In this document: positions 6,464 through 8,779 of the stretch, one piece after another
How the letters are laid out: each line of letters starts with the position of its first letter
Position numbering within the stretch: position 1 is the stretch's first letter
Source of the DNA: Thermococcus sp.
GTDB taxonomy: Archaea; Methanobacteriota_B; Thermococci; Thermococcales; Thermococcaceae
DNA: 8,779 nt
Direction: 5' to 3'
Assembly: GCA_027023165.1 (NCBI GenBank)
Contig: JALVWX010000146.1
Coordinates: forward strand, 1-8,779
The notes under the pieces: model-generated
Told to the model about the DNA's origin: nothing
What the model saw: the letters and a program-made list of their open reading frames with translations, nothing else
The model's database searches: none
Position numbers and translations under genes: made by a program

Positions 6464-7441
6464 ATGGGTGAGGAGCCTGAGAAGCCGCGGATAACGGTGA
6501 TAGCATACTCAAAGGATAAGTTCATTAGCAAAAAGCTCTCCGACATCCGGGAAGTTCTTGGAATAACGGGCTACGACGTCGTCTGGGTAAACGTTGATAC
6601 CGTTTCCCTTGTCCCGGAGATTAAAGAAGCCCTCGGCATCCACGAGGTCCTGGTGAGGAACTTCAGGAGAACCGGACGGCCGCGGGTGATGGTCTTTCCA
6701 GATTATCTCTTTGTTCTCCTTCATCAGATATACGAGAAGGATGGCGGGCTGAAGAGGGAGCGCATAGCCATTATCCTCAAGGGAAACCTCCTCGTCACGG
6801 TTCAAGAGATTCCAGGAGATGTCTTCGACCCTATAAGGGAGAGCATTCGTGAGGGGGAGGGACTCTTCCGCGAGTGCGGCGCGGATTATCTTCTCTTCGC
6901 ACTCCTCGAGGCGATAGTTGAGAACTATGTGCCGATAATAGAGCACATAAGTTCCAGGATGGAGGAGCTTGAAGCGCGGATACTATCAACGGGAGACGAG
7001 AGCGTTCTGCGCAGGATACATGGGGTAAGGCGGGAGATACTATTCATGAGGAGAACCGTCTTCCCGCTCCTCGAGGCCTTCAGGAAGCTCGAGCTGGAGG
7101 GGGAGAAGTTCTTCAGCGAGGAAACCCGGCCCTATATCGAGGAGCTTCACGGTCACGTGATGGAGGTTCTCGAAATCCTCGAGGGACAGCGCGAACTCGC
7201 CAACAGTTTGGTCGAACTCTACTACTCCACTCTCTCAATGAAGACCAACGACATCATAAGAATACTCACCGTCGTTTCAACGATATTCATCCCGCTGACC
7301 TTCATAACCGGCCTCTACGGCATGAACTTCCGCTACATGCCCGAACTCTACTGGAGTTACAGCTATCCAGCGGTTCTCCTCCTGATGCTCGGGATAGCGG
7401 TCGGTATGCTGGCCTACTTCAAGAGAAAGGGGTGGATTTAA
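6464..7441 (+). CDS. corA: CorA family magnesium/divalent cation transporter
   Basis: This 325-residue protein is a CorA-type channel for Mg2+ (in some members Co2+ or Ni2+), acting as a pentamer in the cytoplasmic membrane. Residues 1-150 form the cytoplasmic alpha/beta domain and residues about 155-260 the long helices. The first membrane helix spans about 266-284 and ends with the selectivity motif YGMNF at 285-289, then a short loop beginning YMPEL, and a second helix at about 301-318. The protein ends in the basic KRKGWI tail. Length and two-helix C-terminus are standard for the family. The ribosome binding site GAGGTGAT (6453-6460) overlaps the stop of the upstream MBL gene, showing coupling. 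The last codons overlap the stop of the convergent racemase gene in a TTTAAA palindrome. Confidence 0.94.
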   Translation: MGEEPEKPRITVIAYSKDKFISKKLSDIREVLGITGYDVVWVNVDTVSLVPEIKEALGIHEVLVRNFRRTGRPRVMVFPDYLFVLLHQIYEKDGGLKRERIAIILKGNLLVTVQEIPGDVFDPIRESIREGEGLFRECGADYLLFALLEAIVENYVPIIEHISSRMEELEARILSTGDESVLRRIHGVRREILFMRRTVFPLLEAFRKLELEGEKFFSEETRPYIEELHGHVMEVLEILEGQRELANSLVELYYSTLSMKTNDIIRILTVVSTIFIPLTFITGLYGMNFRYMPELYWSYSYPAVLLLMLGIAVGMLAYFKRKGWI

Positions 7442-8136
7442 AGGTCTTCAAAGCCGAGGGCCAGTCTCACCGCCTTCCCCGCTATTACGTCCATCGGGTC
7501 TATCAGGGGGACGCTCAAGTCCTCCTGCCTCAACGCCACGCTCACCTCGGTGCAGCCCGCTATTATTCCATCGGAGCGCCTCTCGAGCTTCTTCGCCACC
7601 CCAAGCAGAAGCTTCCTTCCCAGTTCGAGGTTCCCGGCCTTGACCCCCGCGTAGATGGCACGCATGACCCTCTCCTGATCAACTTTGTTCGGCACCGCTA
7701 TCTGAACGCCGTACTTGAGGAGCGCCCTGTGGTATACAAGCCCCTTGATAGTTCCGTCCGTCGCGAGGAGACCGACTTTCCTCAGCTCCATCTCGCGGAC
7801 CACCTTGGCGGTTTCCTCCACCATGTTGACGAGCGGAATCCTTATCGCCTTCTGGATGGTCTCCGCGAAGAAGTGGGCCGTGTTGCAGGGCATTATGATG
7901 AAGTCGGCGCCCCAGCTCTCCAGCTTCCTCGCGCTGGCTATTAGCTCGGGCCTCGGGTCCTCACCGTTCCCGAGGATGAAGGCCGTCCTGTCGGGTATCT
8001 TCGGGTTGTTGTAGATGATTATCCTCGGGTGGTCCTGGTCGCGCTTCGCGGGGGTTTTCACCACGATCCGCCTGAACAGCTCCGCAGTGGCGAGCGGCCC
8101 CATGCCTCCAAGGATTCCAATGATACGCTCGGTCAT
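7438..8136 (-). CDS. Aspartate racemase (aspartate/glutamate racemase family)
   Basis: This 232-residue enzyme matches the PLP-independent aspartate racemase characterised in Pyrococcus horikoshii, with near-identical blocks such as [20 protein letters not shown] and GEDPRP. The two catalytic cysteines are present: C84 in MPCNTAH and C195 in AGCTEVSV. They abstract and donate the alpha proton from opposite faces to interconvert L- and D-aspartate. I chose ATG 8136-8134 because it gives the family N-terminus and has GGTG six bases upstream; a GTG nine bases further out (8145) lies inside that ribosome binding site. Homologues commonly form dimers in the cytoplasm. The gene is convergent with corA and divergent from the oleate-hydratase family gene, with which it shares a TATA-like element. 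The physiological role of D-aspartate here is not evident from context. Confidence 0.92.
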   Translation of the reverse strand: MTERIIGILGGMGPLATAELFRRIVVKTPAKRDQDHPRIIIYNNPKIPDRTAFILGNGEDPRPELIASARKLESWGADFIIMPCNTAHFFAETIQKAIRIPLVNMVEETAKVVREMELRKVGLLATDGTIKGLVYHRALLKYGVQIAVPNKVDQERVMRAIYAGVKAGNLELGRKLLLGVAKKLERRSDGIIAGCTEVSVALRQEDLSVPLIDPMDVIAGKAVRLALGFEDL

Positions 8137-8166
8137 TTCATTCACCGGTGGAGATTGGACGGAAAA

Positions 8167-8175
8167 CTTTTTAAG
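8167..8175. promoter_or_regulatory. Near-palindromic TATA element between racemase and oleate-hydratase family gene
   Basis: CTTTTTAAG (plus) reads CTTAAAAAG on the minus strand and could seat the TATA-binding protein in either direction. Its centre is about 35 bases from the racemase ATG, ideal for that gene. It is about 61 bases from the oleate-hydratase family ATG, which would give that mRNA a leader of about 35 bases. I see no better TATA box for either gene in this gap, so one element may serve both. Confidence 0.45.
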
Positions 8176-8198
8176 CTTCCGACCATGACAGATACCAT

Positions 8199-8217
8199 CA
8201 TGTCTGAATACGACATG
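8199..8217. promoter_or_regulatory. Inverted repeat in the leader of the oleate-hydratase family gene
   Basis: CATGTC at 8199-8204 and GACATG at 8212-8217 form a perfect 6-base inverted repeat with a 7-base spacer. It lies just downstream of the predicted transcription start and just upstream of the ribosome binding site. It could be an operator for a dimeric repressor or a small hairpin affecting translation. Short enough to arise by chance. Confidence 0.3.
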
Positions 8218-8231
8218 TTGAGGTGAGGAAT

Positions 8232-8779
8232 ATGCTGAACTACAAGCGCGTAACCCCTAAGAAGATACCGGACATAAAGGAGAGGAAGGCCTACATGGTC
8301 GGCGGCGGCATAGCCTCTCTTGCCGCGGCGGTTTTCCTCATAAGGGACGCTAAGATGCCCGGGGAGAACATCCACATAATCGAGAAAACCCCGGTCAACG
8401 GCGGCTGCCTTGACGGCTCCGGCGACCCGGAGAACGGCTACCTGCTCAGGGGCGGCAGGATGTTCGAGGAGCACTACGAGGCAACCTGGGATCTCCTAGG
8501 GAGCATCCCTTCGCTCGACGACCCGGAGAAGACCATCCTCGACGAGGTTGTGGAGTTCAATAAGGAGTACGTTGGCTCCTCCAAGTGCCGCCTTGTAGGG
8601 ACTCCCGGAAAAAAGGTGGACTTCAGCAGGTACGAGCTGACCTTCCGGCACCTCAACGAGATGAATGAACTCATCATGACGCCCGAGGAGAAGCTCGGCG
8701 GAATAACTATAGAGCAGTGGTTCTCCAAGGATTTCTTCGAGACGAACTTCTGGTACTTCTGGGCCACGATGTTCGCCTT
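8232..8779 (+). CDS. Oleate hydratase (MCRA) family flavoprotein, N-terminal third (cut by window edge)
   Basis: The 182 visible residues match the FAD-dependent oleate hydratase / myosin-cross-reactive antigen family. Its members add water to the cis-9 double bond of unsaturated fatty acids to give 10-hydroxy acids. Hallmarks are the FAD-binding [16 protein letters not shown] at 24-39, the acidic E51 ending the second strand, [20 protein letters not shown] at 73-92 followed by [17 protein letters not shown] at 147-157, and [18 protein letters not shown] at 165-182. At residue 77 there is Met where the best-studied enzymes have the catalytic Glu (RGGREM). I recall the same substitution in a Rhodococcus enzyme, so it may mark a subfamily. 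Family members are about 550-590 residues, so the C-terminal two thirds, including the catalytic Tyr region, lie off the window. ATG 8232 follows GAGGTGAGG. Archaeal membranes lack fatty acids, so transfer from bacteria and an external substrate are likely. Confidence 0.9.
   Translation, partial: MLNYKRVTPKKIPDIKERKAYMVGGGIASLAAAVFLIRDAKMPGENIHIIEKTPVNGGCLDGSGDPENGYLLRGGRMFEEHYEATWDLLGSIPSLDDPEKTILDEVVEFNKEYVGSSKCRLVGTPGKKVDFSRYELTFRHLNEMNELIMTPEEKLGGITIEQWFSKDFFETNFWYFWATMFA

Noticed and set aside
7432..7944. Plus-strand frame following corA
   Set aside because: Antisense to the aspartate racemase, whose catalytic motifs are intact.
8142..8767. Minus-strand open frames opposite the oleate-hydratase family gene
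   Set aside because: The plus strand has an unbroken, strongly family-matching protein here, so these are shadows.

Overview
The window looks like chromosomal DNA of a Thermococcus-type euryarchaeon (order Thermococcales). The protein set is typical of that order: an archaeal TmcA/Kre33-type RNA acetyltransferase, a DacZ diadenylate cyclase, an aspartate racemase very close to the Pyrococcus horikoshii enzyme, an archaeal YchF-like GTPase with a TGS domain, and an Lrp/AsnC regulator. Genes are tightly packed, GC-rich and Lys/Glu/Arg-rich. Most are preceded by GGTG/GAGG-type ribosome binding sites and archaeal TATA boxes about 33-40 bases upstream of the start codon. No tRNA, rRNA, CRISPR array or insertion sequence was seen.

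Layout, left to right. (1) Positions 1-655, minus: the N-terminal third of tmcA, cut by the left edge. (2) Positions 707-1860, minus: a poorly conserved-looking membrane protein region. It holds a 215-codon ORF and, upstream of it, a stretch where coding potential jumps through all three frames, read here as a decaying gene. (3) Positions 1860-2669, minus: dacZ, a c-di-AMP synthase. (4) Positions 2764-4299, plus: a three-gene overlapping operon of ubiX (flavin prenyltransferase), an Lrp/AsnC regulator and a CYTH/CyaB-type protein. (5) Positions 4338-5531, minus: the YchF-like GTPase, convergent with the operon. (6) Positions 5624-7441, plus: a two-gene operon of an MBL-fold metallo-hydrolase and a CorA Mg2+ transporter. 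(7) Positions 7438-8136, minus: aspartate racemase, whose stop codon overlaps that of corA. (8) Positions 8232-8779, plus: the first third of an oleate-hydratase (MCRA) family gene, cut by the right edge.

Most of this is ordinary housekeeping and accessory metabolism: RNA modification, nucleotide second messenger, prenyl-FMN cofactor, ion transport and translation-associated GTPase. I see no multi-gene defence or mobile system. The points most worth a second look are an oleate-hydratase family enzyme in an archaeon, whose membrane lipids are not fatty-acid based, with Met where the well-studied enzymes have a catalytic Glu; the frame-broken membrane protein immediately downstream of dacZ; and two intergenic regions with inverted repeats next to TATA boxes (2708-2739 and 8166-8217) that could be operators.
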